Of a stretch of 59,509 bases of DNA, positions 9,052 to 17,992 are shown in pieces. The stretch comes from Nitrosomonadales bacterium (GTDB lineage Bacteria; Pseudomonadota; Gammaproteobacteria; Burkholderiales; Methylophilaceae), in assembly GCA_024642775.1 (NCBI GenBank), contig JAHEAL010000008.1, forward strand, positions 1 through 59,509, written 5' to 3'. The position numbers and the translations under genes were made by a program. Each line of letters begins with the position of its first letter. The stretch's first letter is position 1. The notes under the pieces were generated by a model. That model did no database searches, was not told the DNA's origin, and saw only the letters and a program-made list of their open reading frames with translations.

Positions 9052-9789
9052 TTATTCTTCTGTCGTTTCTTCTTTTTCTTCAGAAACTGTCTTTGCCAAA
9101 TCAGTTAATGCTTTATTTTTCCCATCCAATACTGAGTCTGCCATTCCTCTTGCATAGAGCCTAATAGCGCGGCTTGAATCATCGTTTCCAGGAATAACAT
9201 AGGAAATATTTTCAATAGAATTATTAGTATCGACAACTCCCACAACAGGTATTCCTAATTTAGTAGCCTCTTCCACTGCGCCGCTTTCGAAACCAACATC
9301 AATCACAAAAATAGCATCAGGTAGTGAAGTCATTTCTTTGATACCACCTATTGATCTGTTTAATTTTTCATGATCACGTTTAATAGTTAACGCTTCTTTT
9401 TTGGTTAATTTATCAAGTGAGCCATCATTCATCATTGCCTCAAGCTCATGTAATCTTTTAATTGATTGCTTCACCGTTTTAAAATTAGTCAGCATGCCAC
9501 CAAGCCATCTATGGTTAACATAAGGGCAATTCGCACGTTCTGCCTCTTCCTTTACAATTTCTCTTGCTTGTCTTTTGGTCCCAACAAAAAGGATTCTGCC
9601 TTTGTTGGCTGCTAAATTTTTAATGTATTTTGAAGCTTCTTGAAATAGCGGTAATGTTTTTTCTAGATTAATGATATGGATTTTGTTTCTTTCGCCAAAA
9701 ATAAAAGATTCCATTTTTGGGTTCCAGTAACGCGTTTGATGGCCAAAATGCACCCCTGCTTCCAACATTTGTCTCATTGTAACTGACAT
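9052..9789 (-). CDS. rpsB: 30S ribosomal protein S2
   Basis: S2 is a small-subunit ribosomal protein that recruits S1. The 245-residue product begins [24 protein letters not shown] and contains [30 protein letters not shown] and [18 protein letters not shown], all family hallmarks. An AGGAG at 9802-9798 lies 8 nt from the ATG. The acidic C-terminal tail ([10 protein letters not shown]) is typical. Its leader is structured and probably the target of S2 autoregulation. Confidence 0.98.
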   Translation of the reverse strand: MSVTMRQMLEAGVHFGHQTRYWNPKMESFIFGERNKIHIINLEKTLPLFQEASKYIKNLAANKGRILFVGTKRQAREIVKEEAERANCPYVNHRWLGGMLTNFKTVKQSIKRLHELEAMMNDGSLDKLTKKEALTIKRDHEKLNRSIGGIKEMTSLPDAIFVIDVGFESGAVEEATKLGIPVVGVVDTNNSIENISYVIPGNDDSSRAIRLYARGMADSVLDGKNKALTDLAKTVSEEKEETTEE

Positions 9790-9875
9790 GATATTCTCTC
9801 CTATAAGGTTATCACTTCACTTAAGTCAGACTAGATTACTAGCACCTTTAGGTGACTTAAGTGCAAATTTTAAAG
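9790..9875 (-). promoter_or_regulatory. Structured rpsB leader (candidate S2 autoregulatory element)
   Basis: The minus-strand leader from a start near 9875 to the rpsB ATG is about 85 nt. A perfect 11-bp inverted repeat (CACTTAAGTCA at 9863-9853 with its complement at 9828-9818) encloses 24 nt. A smaller competing stem CACC-TAAA-GGTG (9854-9843) shares bases with the first arm. The long stem ends about 16 nt before the ribosome site. In E. coli the rpsB leader is the site of repression by S2; that this leader does the same is inference. Confidence 0.5.
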
Positions 9876-9881
9876 AACGCA

Positions 9882-9889
9882 ATTATAAT
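9882..9889. promoter_or_regulatory. Shared palindromic -10 box for divergent rpsB and map
   Basis: ATTATAAT reads identically on both strands, so a consensus TATAAT is present both ways: plus strand 9884-9889 towards map, minus strand 9887-9882 towards rpsB. No consensus -35 is visible on either side; on the plus strand the hexamer GTGCAA is at the right distance with 17 bp spacing. It is the only good promoter-like element in the 130-bp divergent gap. Confidence 0.6.
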
Positions 9890-9919
9890 ACAATCCGCAC
9901 CATTTTCATAGGTATTTTA

Positions 9920-10714
9920 ATGAGTATTTCAATAAAAAACGAAGAAGACATAAAGAAGATGAGAATTGCTGGCAGATTGGCTTCTGAAGTCCTCGACTTT
10001 ATATCAAAATATGTTGAACCAGGAATTACCACAGAAGCTTTAGATAAGCTATGTCATGATTTTATGGTAAATGAACAAAACACCATTCCTGCTCCACTAA
10101 ATTATGCTCCTGGCGGTCATACCCCTTATCCAAAATCTATATGCACCTCTGTCAACAACCAGATATGTCATGGCATCCCAAGTGATCGGGTTCTTAAAAA
10201 AGGTGACGTTGTCAATATTGACGTTACAGTGATAAAAGACGGTTATCACGGAGATACCAGTAGGATGTTCTATGCAGGAGCTCCTTCAATTCAGGCTAAA
10301 AGATTGTGTGATATTACTTATCAATCTATGTGGAAAGGAATCAGAGAAGTTAGACCTGATGCAACACTAGGTGATATTGGTTTCACTATCCAACAATATG
10401 CAGAAGATATGGGTTATTCTGTTGTAAGGGAGTTTTGTGGTCATGGAATAGGTAAAGTCTTTCATGAGGAGCCACAAGTTCTTCATTATGGTCAAAAAGG
10501 CAAGGGTCTTAGGCTTAAAGAAGGTATGACTTTTACTATTGAACCAATGATAAATGCTGGAAAAAAAGAAATAAGAATGATGCCCGATGGATGGACAGTT
10601 GTTACAAAAGATCGCTCTCTATCTGCTCAATGGGAACATACAATTCTGGTAACTAAAGATGGTTACGAAGTCCTCACATTGTCAGATGGAACACCTGATC
10701 CCTTTTTAGATTAA
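9920..10714 (+). CDS. map: Methionine aminopeptidase, type I
   Basis: Map removes the initiator Met from nascent proteins using a dinuclear metal site. I chose the ATG at 9920 (264 residues, MSISIKNEEDIKKMRIAGRL). The reading frame stays open upstream to 9788 but that part overlaps the promoter region and looks nothing like the family. Metal ligands are visible in VNIDVTVIKDGYHGDTSRMF (two Asp), CGHGIG (His), FTIEPMI (Glu) and QWEHTIL (Glu). The stop overlaps the glnD start as TAATG. Its divergent placement to rpsB is standard in beta- and gammaproteobacteria. Confidence 0.97.
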   Translation: MSISIKNEEDIKKMRIAGRLASEVLDFISKYVEPGITTEALDKLCHDFMVNEQNTIPAPLNYAPGGHTPYPKSICTSVNNQICHGIPSDRVLKKGDVVNIDVTVIKDGYHGDTSRMFYAGAPSIQAKRLCDITYQSMWKGIREVRPDATLGDIGFTIQQYAEDMGYSVVREFCGHGIGKVFHEEPQVLHYGQKGKGLRLKEGMTFTIEPMINAGKKEIRMMPDGWTVVTKDRSLSAQWEHTILVTKDGYEVLTLSDGTPDPFLD

Positions 10715-13254
10715 TGATTTTTAAAACGCTTAAGAAGAGTTATGAGAATAAGTTCACAAGCTTAAAGAATGACTTTCTCAAAAAACACAATAGCATCAAC
10801 TTTCTCAAGAAGAATTCAAAACTTTGCGATGATGTAATTACGACTTTATGGAGAAGTTGCTCAATCGATCCTGAAAAGTATGTAATCGCAGCGGTCGGTG
10901 GATTTGGAAGAAATGAGTTATATCCAGGGTCTGACATTGATTTAGCAATAATTAGCAATTCGGAAGCAACTGACGTTGATGAAAAAGAAAAACTTGAATT
11001 ATTTATCCAACATTGCTGGGATTTTGGATTTAAAATTGGCATCAGCCAAAGAATAATTTCAGAAATTCACATAGACATAAAAGATATTACAATTGCAACA
11101 AACCTTCTCGAGTTGAGGCATCTGTCCGGATGCTCCAATCTTTTTTTTCGTTACAAAGATACCCTAATAAAAAAATTAAATATCAATTCATTTATCAAAA
11201 ATAAAATTAAAGAACAAGATGAGCGTCACCTAAAGTTTAGTAAATCAGGGTACCTGTTAGAGCCAAATATAAAAGAATCTCGTGGCTGTCTTCGAGATAT
11301 CCATTTTATAAGATGGTTAACAGCTGCAAAGTATGGATCACACGAATTCAAAACCTTAATTGAAAATAAGGTTATTGAGCATAACCAATACAACTTGCTA
11401 AAATTTCACTTCAACAAGATTGCAAAACGTCGAATTTTTCTGCACATCATAACCAATCAGCAAGAAGATAGGCTGCTTGTGGACTATCAATCGAGACTGG
11501 CAGAGGATCTCGGGTTTAAAAACACCCCTTCAAAAAAGGCGAGCGAGAATGTTATGAATAGCCTCTACAGGTCAATTAGAAATATCATTCTTCTCAATGA
11601 AATTATCACAAAGAAATTTATGCTTATGAATGAAAACCAATCTTTTGAAATTCCTGGGTATAAAGAACTATATGTAAAAAATAATTTAATTGAAATTAAA
11701 CCCAAGTCTTCAACAAATATAAGTCAACAAATTTTTGATTACTTCAAGCTTTATCAAGACAATAAAACCTTCATGGGATTTGGCCCCGAACTCATAAACA
11801 AAATTCAGGAATCCGTTAATCAAGACTTTAATAAAACTTTTAAATCCAACAACCTCATGCAATCCAAGTTCGTTAACTTGTTTAAATCAAAAAATAAAGT
11901 AAATAGGACCTTGAGACTTTTGAATAGGTACAATATTTTAGGAAATTTTTTCCCTCCTTTTGGAAAGATTGTTTCACAAATGCAGCATGATCTTTTTCAT
12001 ATTTATACCGTCGATGAACACACGTTAAATGTTATAGAAAATTTAAGGCGATATAGCAAGCAAAAATTAAAGCATGAATTTCCAGAATCTTATGATGCTT
12101 TTAAAAGAATAAAGAAGCCTGAAATTCTTTATTTTGCTGGACTTTTTCATGATATTGGAAAAGGGCGAGGCGGAGATCATTCTAAAATTGGCGAAAAGGA
12201 GGTCCTAAGGTTTGGAAAAAAATTCCAACTTAGTTCTTACGATACGAATCTAATTGCTTGGTTAGTTAGAAATCATCTCTTGATGTCTAACGTTGCACAG
12301 AAGATGGACTTGGCGGACCCAACGGTTATTCGAAATTTCGCAAAAGAAGTTAACAATATTGAAAGGTTAGATCTTCTATATCTTTTAACAACGGCAGACA
12401 TTAGAGGAACAAGCCATAAAGTTTGGAATCAATGGAAATCGACATTGATTAACAATCTTCATCAGATTACATTAAGGTATCTTAATCACACCCAAACCGA
12501 GCAACAATTCATCGAACAGAGGATAAATGAAACTAAGTTAGTGCTAAAAAAATACTCGATATCTGAAAAAATGTTTCAAAGCAATTGGGAACAGCTAGGA
12601 AATGAATACTTTAAAAGATTTGATGCTCACGAGATCGCCTGGCAAACTCGAGTGCTTCTTCCGCACATTAAAACCAAGGATACAATTGTCCGGGTAAGAC
12701 ATCAAAAAGGTGGGCAAGGAATTGAAGTTCTTATTTATTCCATTGATAGACCTGGTATTTTTTATAAAACTTGTAGTTTTTTTCATGGAATACAGTGTCG
12801 AATTAGTCAAGCAAAAATTTATACCTCAAAAAATCACTATGCTTTGAATGCATTTCACGTCAGCTATGATGATGAAAATACCATTCGTTTTAAAGACTTC
12901 TTTAAATACATTGAAGAGGAATTAACACAGCTAATTAATAATAAAAACTTACGTGAAGTGAAAACAATAGTTAACCTTGAAAGAACAAGGCAAGCAAAAT
13001 TTCATCAGATCGAAGATTCAGTAGAGCTGGTTGATGGAGAAAGCGGCTGTTATCACGTTATGGTTAAAACCTCGAATCGCGATGGGCTCCTGCTTTCAAT
13101 TGCTCAAGTCTTCCTAAAGAATGAGTTGAACATAATAAATGCGAAAATTACAACAATGGGGGAAAGAATTGAAGATCACTTTGATTTTGTCTCCAAAAGC
13201 TCTAATTTTAATCGAACAGATTTGGAGAATAGTTTAAAAAAACTATTAGCCTAA
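10714..13254 (+). CDS. glnD: [Protein-PII] uridylyltransferase / uridylyl-removing enzyme GlnD
   Basis: GlnD senses glutamine and adds UMP to, or removes it from, the PII protein, controlling nitrogen assimilation. The 846-residue product has the nucleotidyltransferase motif GGFGRNELYPGSDIDLAII at residues 62-80, with the catalytic Asp pair at D74 and D76. It also has a GlnD-type helical linker and an HD hydrolase domain (FHDIGKGRGGDHSKIGEKE). Two C-terminal ACT domains follow (GIEVLIYSIDRPGIFYKTCS and CYHVMVKTSNRDGLLLSIAQ) for glutamine sensing. The start codon shares a base with the map stop, so translation is probably coupled. Confidence 0.97.
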   Translation: MIFKTLKKSYENKFTSLKNDFLKKHNSINFLKKNSKLCDDVITTLWRSCSIDPEKYVIAAVGGFGRNELYPGSDIDLAIISNSEATDVDEKEKLELFIQHCWDFGFKIGISQRIISEIHIDIKDITIATNLLELRHLSGCSNLFFRYKDTLIKKLNINSFIKNKIKEQDERHLKFSKSGYLLEPNIKESRGCLRDIHFIRWLTAAKYGSHEFKTLIENKVIEHNQYNLLKFHFNKIAKRRIFLHIITNQQEDRLLVDYQSRLAEDLGFKNTPSKKASENVMNSLYRSIRNIILLNEIITKKFMLMNENQSFEIPGYKELYVKNNLIEIKPKSSTNISQQIFDYFKLYQDNKTFMGFGPELINKIQESVNQDFNKTFKSNNLMQSKFVNLFKSKNKVNRTLRLLNRYNILGNFFPPFGKIVSQMQHDLFHIYTVDEHTLNVIENLRRYSKQKLKHEFPESYDAFKRIKKPEILYFAGLFHDIGKGRGGDHSKIGEKEVLRFGKKFQLSSYDTNLIAWLVRNHLLMSNVAQKMDLADPTVIRNFAKEVNNIERLDLLYLLTTADIRGTSHKVWNQWKSTLINNLHQITLRYLNHTQTEQQFIEQRINETKLVLKKYSISEKMFQSNWEQLGNEYFKRFDAHEIAWQTRVLLPHIKTKDTIVRVRHQKGGQGIEVLIYSIDRPGIFYKTCSFFHGIQCRISQAKIYTSKNHYALNAFHVSYDDENTIRFKDFFKYIEEELTQLINNKNLREVKTIVNLERTRQAKFHQIEDSVELVDGESGCYHVMVKTSNRDGLLLSIAQVFLKNELNIINAKITTMGERIEDHFDFVSKSSNFNRTDLENSLKKLLA

Positions 13255-13263
13255 CGCTTAAGT

Positions 13264-14601
13264 ATGCACCCTAAATTATTAAAACCCTTATTTTTTACTG
13301 AAATGTGGGAAAGATTTAGCTTTTATGGCATGCGAGCCTTGCTGGTACTTTATTTAGTAAATGCTCAAGGATACAGTCACCATGAAGCACTGAATATATA
13401 TGCGATTTACACTAGTCTTGTATATTTGACTCCCATTTTAGGAGGTTATATTGCAGATAAATATTTAAATCGCATCAATTCTATTATTCTTGGTGGTTTT
13501 TTAATGATGACTGGCCATTTTCTCCTCGCGTTTGATACAACTTTCTTTCAAGGACTGGGTTTTTTAATAATTGGTAATGGTTTTTTTAAGCCAAATATTT
13601 CAAACTTACTTGGTGACCAGTACAAAAATAACTCCATAAATCATAGGGATGAAGGCTTTAGTATATTTTACATAGGAATTAATCTGGGAGCTTTTTTAGC
13701 CCCACTGATAATTGGTTTTATAGGCGAGCTGTATAACTGGCACTTTGGTTTTATGATTGCTGCACTGGGAATGTTATTGGGTTTATTTACTTTTATTATC
13801 GCAATAAATAAGACGGAAAATTTAAAAAAAATGATAAATATATCCTTTATTTTTAAACCATACCTTATATCTTCCTTGATCATTTTAATTTTTGTTTCGT
13901 TACCGACAAGTATCCTACTTTGGTCCACTATTTTAGGGTTAATAGCCATATTTTTTCATGGAAAGGTAACCCCAGCCCTTCCCAAAAAAATAGAAATTAA
14001 TAAAATCAAATACATCGGTATCTTGGGGTTGTTTTCAATTGTTTTCTGGGTTGGATTTGAGCAAGCCGGAGGCTTTTTGACAATTTTCACTGACACCAAT
14101 GTAAATAAAAAGCTATTTGATTTTACTATCCCCACCACCCTATTTTTATCTTTAAATCCGCTATTGATTATTCTCTTAGGAGCTTATGTATCCAAGTTAT
14201 GGTCTCGACTGGGGAAAAAAATAATCATTAATACATCCCACAAAATAGCAATCGGGTTGATGCTTTTATCTCTTGGCTACTTACCATTGGTCTTGCTTTC
14301 AGGCCTAGACCAAATCCATTTTTTATGGATTTTTTTAGTGTATTTTCTCCATACTATTGGTGAGCTATCTTTATCTCCAACCGGACTTTCGATGGTAACG
14401 AGAGTTTCACCAAATAATTTTAAGGGTGTTATGCTGGGGGTTTGGTTTCTAACTTTTGCGGTTGCAAGTTTCATAGCAGGAAATCTCCCTAAGTTTTTGG
14501 AAGCAATGAATATTAATTTATTTATTTTTATTGGAATTATAAGCTTTGCTGCTGGTCTGTTTTTACTGATAATAAATAAAAAAATTGAGAAACTCTTATG
14601 A
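13264..14601 (+). CDS. Proton-dependent oligopeptide transporter (POT/PTR2 family)
   Basis: A major-facilitator protein that imports di- and tripeptides with protons across the inner membrane. The 445-residue product has about 12-14 hydrophobic segments. The family signature is in TM1 (FFTEMWERFSFYGMRALLVLYL, the ExxERFxYYG proton-coupling motif). GGYIADKYLNRINSIILGG follows TM2 and GNGFFKPNISNLLGDQY is the second PTR2 signature. It starts 9 bp after glnD with no clear ribosome site, and its TGA overlaps the next start (ATGA). Homologues such as DtpT are longer in the periplasmic domain. The substrate is inferred from family only. Confidence 0.88.
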   Translation: MHPKLLKPLFFTEMWERFSFYGMRALLVLYLVNAQGYSHHEALNIYAIYTSLVYLTPILGGYIADKYLNRINSIILGGFLMMTGHFLLAFDTTFFQGLGFLIIGNGFFKPNISNLLGDQYKNNSINHRDEGFSIFYIGINLGAFLAPLIIGFIGELYNWHFGFMIAALGMLLGLFTFIIAINKTENLKKMINISFIFKPYLISSLIILIFVSLPTSILLWSTILGLIAIFFHGKVTPALPKKIEINKIKYIGILGLFSIVFWVGFEQAGGFLTIFTDTNVNKKLFDFTIPTTLFLSLNPLLIILLGAYVSKLWSRLGKKIIINTSHKIAIGLMLLSLGYLPLVLLSGLDQIHFLWIFLVYFLHTIGELSLSPTGLSMVTRVSPNNFKGVMLGVWFLTFAVASFIAGNLPKFLEAMNINLFIFIGIISFAAGLFLLIINKKIEKLL

Positions 14602-15116
14602 TTAAATACACCGTTATATTTGGACTTATATTTTTAGTCTCATGCACATCAACTCAGCCTAAGATTAAACCAGTTGATAATGTTGAGTTAGAGAAATTTA
14701 TGGGTGACTGGTATGTACTTGCTCATATTCCTGCCTTTGTTGAAAAAAATGCCTACAACGCCATAGAAAGTTACCAATACAATAAAGAAAAAGAATTGAT
14801 TCAAACAACATTCACCTTTAATTCAGGAGACTTTAATGGTCCACCTAAAAAATATGAACCTCTGGGATATGTATTACCTGGGACTAATAATGCGGTTTGG
14901 GGAATGCAGTTTATTTGGCCCATAAAAGCTCAATACATAATATCTTATGTTGATAATGACTATCAGAATACGATTGTGGCAAGAGATAAAAGAGATTATT
15001 TGTGGTTCATGTCCAGAAATAAAGAAATAAGCACAAAGAAAAAGCAATGGATTTATGAAAAAACAACCGAGTTAGGTTATGATAAAGATATGATTAGATT
15101 TGTACCGCATAAGTAA
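14598..15116 (+). CDS. blc: Outer-membrane lipocalin lipoprotein (Blc type)
   Basis: Bacterial lipocalins of the Blc group bind fatty acids or lysophospholipids at the outer membrane. The 172-residue product has a lipoprotein signal peptide with lipobox LVSC, giving lipidation at Cys16; the next residue is Thr, so outer-membrane sorting is expected. The lipocalin GxW motif appears as MGDWYVLAHIPAFVEKNAYN. The barrel segments YKNYIISYVD-like and DYLWFMSRNKEIS match Blc. It overlaps the transporter by 4 bp and is followed with zero spacing by a fatty acyl desaturase, supporting a lipid-related role. Confidence 0.85.
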   Translation: MIKYTVIFGLIFLVSCTSTQPKIKPVDNVELEKFMGDWYVLAHIPAFVEKNAYNAIESYQYNKEKELIQTTFTFNSGDFNGPPKKYEPLGYVLPGTNNAVWGMQFIWPIKAQYIISYVDNDYQNTIVARDKRDYLWFMSRNKEISTKKKQWIYEKTTELGYDKDMIRFVPHK

Positions 15117-16028
15117 ATGAAAGAATTTATTCTTAAAATTTTCGACAATAAATATGCAGAAAAATATTACTTAAAACACCACGATATTGACGATAGCTCA
15201 ATTGACTGGCTCAGGGTTCTCCCTTTTATCGCCATTCATATTGGGGCTGTTCTTGCCTTTTTTACGGATTTCTCTTGGAGTTTATTGTATTTTGCATTGG
15301 GGTCATTTTTTGTTCGAATGTTTGCCATCACAGGGTTTTATCACAGATACTTCTCGCATAAAACGTTTAAAACTTCTCGGATAATTCAATTTATCTTTGG
15401 CTTCATTGGAGCAACTGCTGCTCAGCGAGGACCAATATGGTGGGCATCTCATCACAGACGTCATCATCAAAACTCAGACAATGAACATGATCACCACTCC
15501 CCTCATACGCATAATATTTTATGGAGCCACATGGGCTGGTTTCTTGCTAAGAAAAATTTTTTAACAGATCTTAGTTACGTCAAAGATTTATATAAATTTA
15601 AAGAACTTCGAATAATTGACCGCTTTGACTGGATGCCGCCGCTATTATTAATCATTTCGCTCTATTTAATTGGTGAGTACTCCAGCTTTTTAGGTTTCGG
15701 AAATGGCTTTACAACAGTGATATGGGGATTTTTTGTATCAACGGTATTTGTTTATCACTCTACATTTGCTGTTAATTCGATTGCTCATTTATGGGGAAGG
15801 CAGCGATATAAGACAAACGAACAAAGTAAAAATAATTTTCTAATAGCACTCCTTACCCTTGGTGAGGGTTGGCATAATAACCATCACCACTTTCCAGGAT
15901 CAATCAGGCAGGGGTTCTTTTGGTGGGAAATAGATTTAACTTACTATGTATTAAGGATGCTGTCCTTATTTGGCTTAGTAGGAAATTTTAGGACAGTAAG
16001 TAACGCAATAAAACAAAAAAGAAGTTAA
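15117..16028 (+). CDS. Membrane fatty acyl desaturase (acyl-CoA/phospholipid delta-9 type)
   Basis: An integral-membrane di-iron desaturase that introduces a double bond into acyl chains with O2. The 303-residue product has about four membrane helices and the three histidine boxes: HRYFSH at residues 76-81, HHRRHH at 112-117 and WHNNHHHF with H253 and H256-258. The ATG follows the lipocalin stop with no gap, and its own stop overlaps the next ATG. Family knowledge gives delta-9 activity. Because it sits with a Cfa-like enzyme and two FAD proteins, it may instead supply or modify the chain for a branched or furan lipid; this is inference. Confidence 0.88.
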   Translation: MKEFILKIFDNKYAEKYYLKHHDIDDSSIDWLRVLPFIAIHIGAVLAFFTDFSWSLLYFALGSFFVRMFAITGFYHRYFSHKTFKTSRIIQFIFGFIGATAAQRGPIWWASHHRRHHQNSDNEHDHHSPHTHNILWSHMGWFLAKKNFLTDLSYVKDLYKFKELRIIDRFDWMPPLLLIISLYLIGEYSSFLGFGNGFTTVIWGFFVSTVFVYHSTFAVNSIAHLWGRQRYKTNEQSKNNFLIALLTLGEGWHNNHHHFPGSIRQGFFWWEIDLTYYVLRMLSLFGLVGNFRTVSNAIKQKRS

Positions 16029-17266
16029 TGAAAATTGGAATAATTGGTTCCGGGATAGCCGGCCTTACCCTCGCCCACTATTTAAATAAAAGTCATGATA
16101 TTTTATTATTTGAAAAAAATGGTCGACTTGGTGGGCATACCCACACCCATAAAATCAACAATCAAAATAGTTCTATCAATGTGGATTCTGGATTTATCGT
16201 TTTTAACAAAAAAACCTACCCAAATTTTCTAAACCTCATTAATGAACTTGAAATACCTTACCAAAAATCGGAAATGAGCTTTAGTGTAAGATCCAAAATT
16301 AGTGGACTTGAATATGGCGGCACTGACTTAAAAACATTGTTTAGTCAAAAAAAGAATTTATTAAACTTAAAATTCTGGTTCCTACTTTATGAAATAGTAA
16401 AATTCAATAAGTTAGCAAAAAAAGAAGCCGTAACTTCCAATAAAAATCATTTGACGATTGGTCAATTTGTAAAACAATATAATTTTTCGAAGTACTTTTT
16501 ATCAAATTATCTATTACCCATGTCTTCAGCAATTTGGTCATCAAGCTACGAGGAAATCAAATCCTTTTCTTTCGATTTTTTTGTGAAGTTTCTATCAAAT
16601 CATGGCATGATCAATATAAATGATAGACCTCAGTGGTATACAATCAAAAATGGTTCATTCAGCTACGTTGAGAAATTAATCAACCCATTTAAAAGCAAAA
16701 TTATCCTAAACAGCAAAATACAAAAAGTTTTTCGACAAGGTACCAAATCTATAATTGAGACCGAGGATAAACGTCATGAATTTGATTACGTATTTTTAGC
16801 ATGCCATGCAAATGAAGCACTGGAATTACTTGCAAAGCCCACAAAATTACAACAAGCTGTATTGAGTGAGTTTGACTATTCGAGCAATGATACTTACCTC
16901 CATTCAGATATATCGGTCATGCCAAAGAGTAAGGTCGCATGGTCCTCATGGAATTATGTGATAAAAGATGAAAAACAAAAAAATGCTACCGTTACTTATA
17001 ATATGAATATATTGCAAAAAATATCAAGTAAATTCAATTTTTTAGTAAGCTTAAATATTCCTGATGAAATTGATGAACGTAAGGTAATCAAAAAAATCAG
17101 ATACCACCACCCCATTTTTAATCTAAGTACCTATAGTGCTCAAAAAAAACATAATAAAATTTGTCTAGATGGTATCGGTTTTGCAGGGGCTTACTGGGGC
17201 AATGGCTTCCATGAAGATGGGGTCTTAAGCGCTCTTAATGCTATAAAATATAGTGGGATCAATTAA
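16028..17266 (+). CDS. FAD-dependent oxidoreductase (amine-oxidase-like, DUF1365/Cfa-associated)
   Basis: The product (412 residues) begins with a Rossmann FAD-binding motif, MKIGIIGSGIAGLTLAHYL, followed at the end of the second strand by LFEKNGRLGGHTHTH, the usual GG-doublet of flavin amine oxidases and desaturases. NVDSGFIVFNKKTYPNF and the C-terminal GIGFAGAYWGNGFHEDGVLS (second FAD contact) are typical of the group encoded next to DUF1365 and Cfa-like proteins in many proteobacteria. The substrate is not known from sequence. It starts in a TAATG overlap with the desaturase and is followed directly by DUF1365. A role in oxidising a membrane fatty acid is inferred from context. Confidence 0.8.
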   Translation: MKIGIIGSGIAGLTLAHYLNKSHDILLFEKNGRLGGHTHTHKINNQNSSINVDSGFIVFNKKTYPNFLNLINELEIPYQKSEMSFSVRSKISGLEYGGTDLKTLFSQKKNLLNLKFWFLLYEIVKFNKLAKKEAVTSNKNHLTIGQFVKQYNFSKYFLSNYLLPMSSAIWSSSYEEIKSFSFDFFVKFLSNHGMININDRPQWYTIKNGSFSYVEKLINPFKSKIILNSKIQKVFRQGTKSIIETEDKRHEFDYVFLACHANEALELLAKPTKLQQAVLSEFDYSSNDTYLHSDISVMPKSKVAWSSWNYVIKDEKQKNATVTYNMNILQKISSKFNFLVSLNIPDEIDERKVIKKIRYHHPIFNLSTYSAQKKHNKICLDGIGFAGAYWGNGFHEDGVLSALNAIKYSGIN

Positions 17267-17992
17267 ATGGAAGGCATATACAGCGGAAAAGTAACCCATG
17301 AGCGCTTCATGCCCACCCATAATTTTTTTTCCTATAATTACTCAATGATAATGATAGACCTAGATAAAATGCAAAGTTTTTTCAACAAGTCGATATTGTG
17401 GAGTTACGAAAAAATAAACTTTGGGTCTTTCTATCAAAAAGACTACTTCAAAAAAACCAACACATTAAAAAAAGATGTTTTACGATTTTTGAGAAAAAAC
17501 GAAATAGAAGGTATTGATAAGGTGTATTTATTAACAACACCAAGAATACTCGGATTGTGTTATAACCCAGTAAGTTTCTATTTCTGCTATCAGGAAGGAG
17601 AGCTACAAGCAGTTATTAGTGACATTAATAACACGCCTTGGAATCAAAAATTTGCCTATCTCCATAAATGGCAAACCAATTCAACAATGCAAACTTTTGA
17701 GTTTAATAAAGAATTCCACATTTCCCCCTTTATGCCAATGAATATTTTCTACAAATGGAGCTTTAATAAACCCACAGATATGATTATTATTACAATGAAC
17801 AATTATGAAAATGGTAACCATTTATTTAACGCAACAATGAAATTAAAGAAAAAAGCTTTAAGCTCGAGATCGTTAAATAAAATATTTATAGCAATCCCCT
17901 TGATACCTATACAAACACTTACTAAAATTTACTGGAATGCTCTAAAGCTGTGGGTAAAAAAAACCCCTTTTTATAAGCATCCAAAAAAATGA
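17267..17992 (+). CDS. DUF1365 family protein
   Basis: A 241-residue protein of a family whose biochemistry I do not know. Recognisable family segments are GKVTHERFMPTHNFFSYNYSM at the N-terminus and VYLLTTPRILGLCYNPVSFYFCY in the middle (the NPVSFY motif is diagnostic). ISDINNTPWNQKFAYL and FHISPFMPMNIFYKW follow. It follows the FAD gene with no spacing and overlaps the Cfa-like gene as ATGA. The FAD-DUF1365-Cfa trio is widely conserved, so the three very likely act in one lipid-modifying process at the membrane. Confidence 0.88.
   Translation: MEGIYSGKVTHERFMPTHNFFSYNYSMIMIDLDKMQSFFNKSILWSYEKINFGSFYQKDYFKKTNTLKKDVLRFLRKNEIEGIDKVYLLTTPRILGLCYNPVSFYFCYQEGELQAVISDINNTPWNQKFAYLHKWQTNSTMQTFEFNKEFHISPFMPMNIFYKWSFNKPTDMIIITMNNYENGNHLFNATMKLKKKALSSRSLNKIFIAIPLIPIQTLTKIYWNALKLWVKKTPFYKHPKK

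Noticed and set aside
9788-9919. Longer map frame open from 9788
   Set aside because: It covers the divergent promoter and rpsB leader on the opposite strand, and the family-like sequence begins only at the ATG at 9920.
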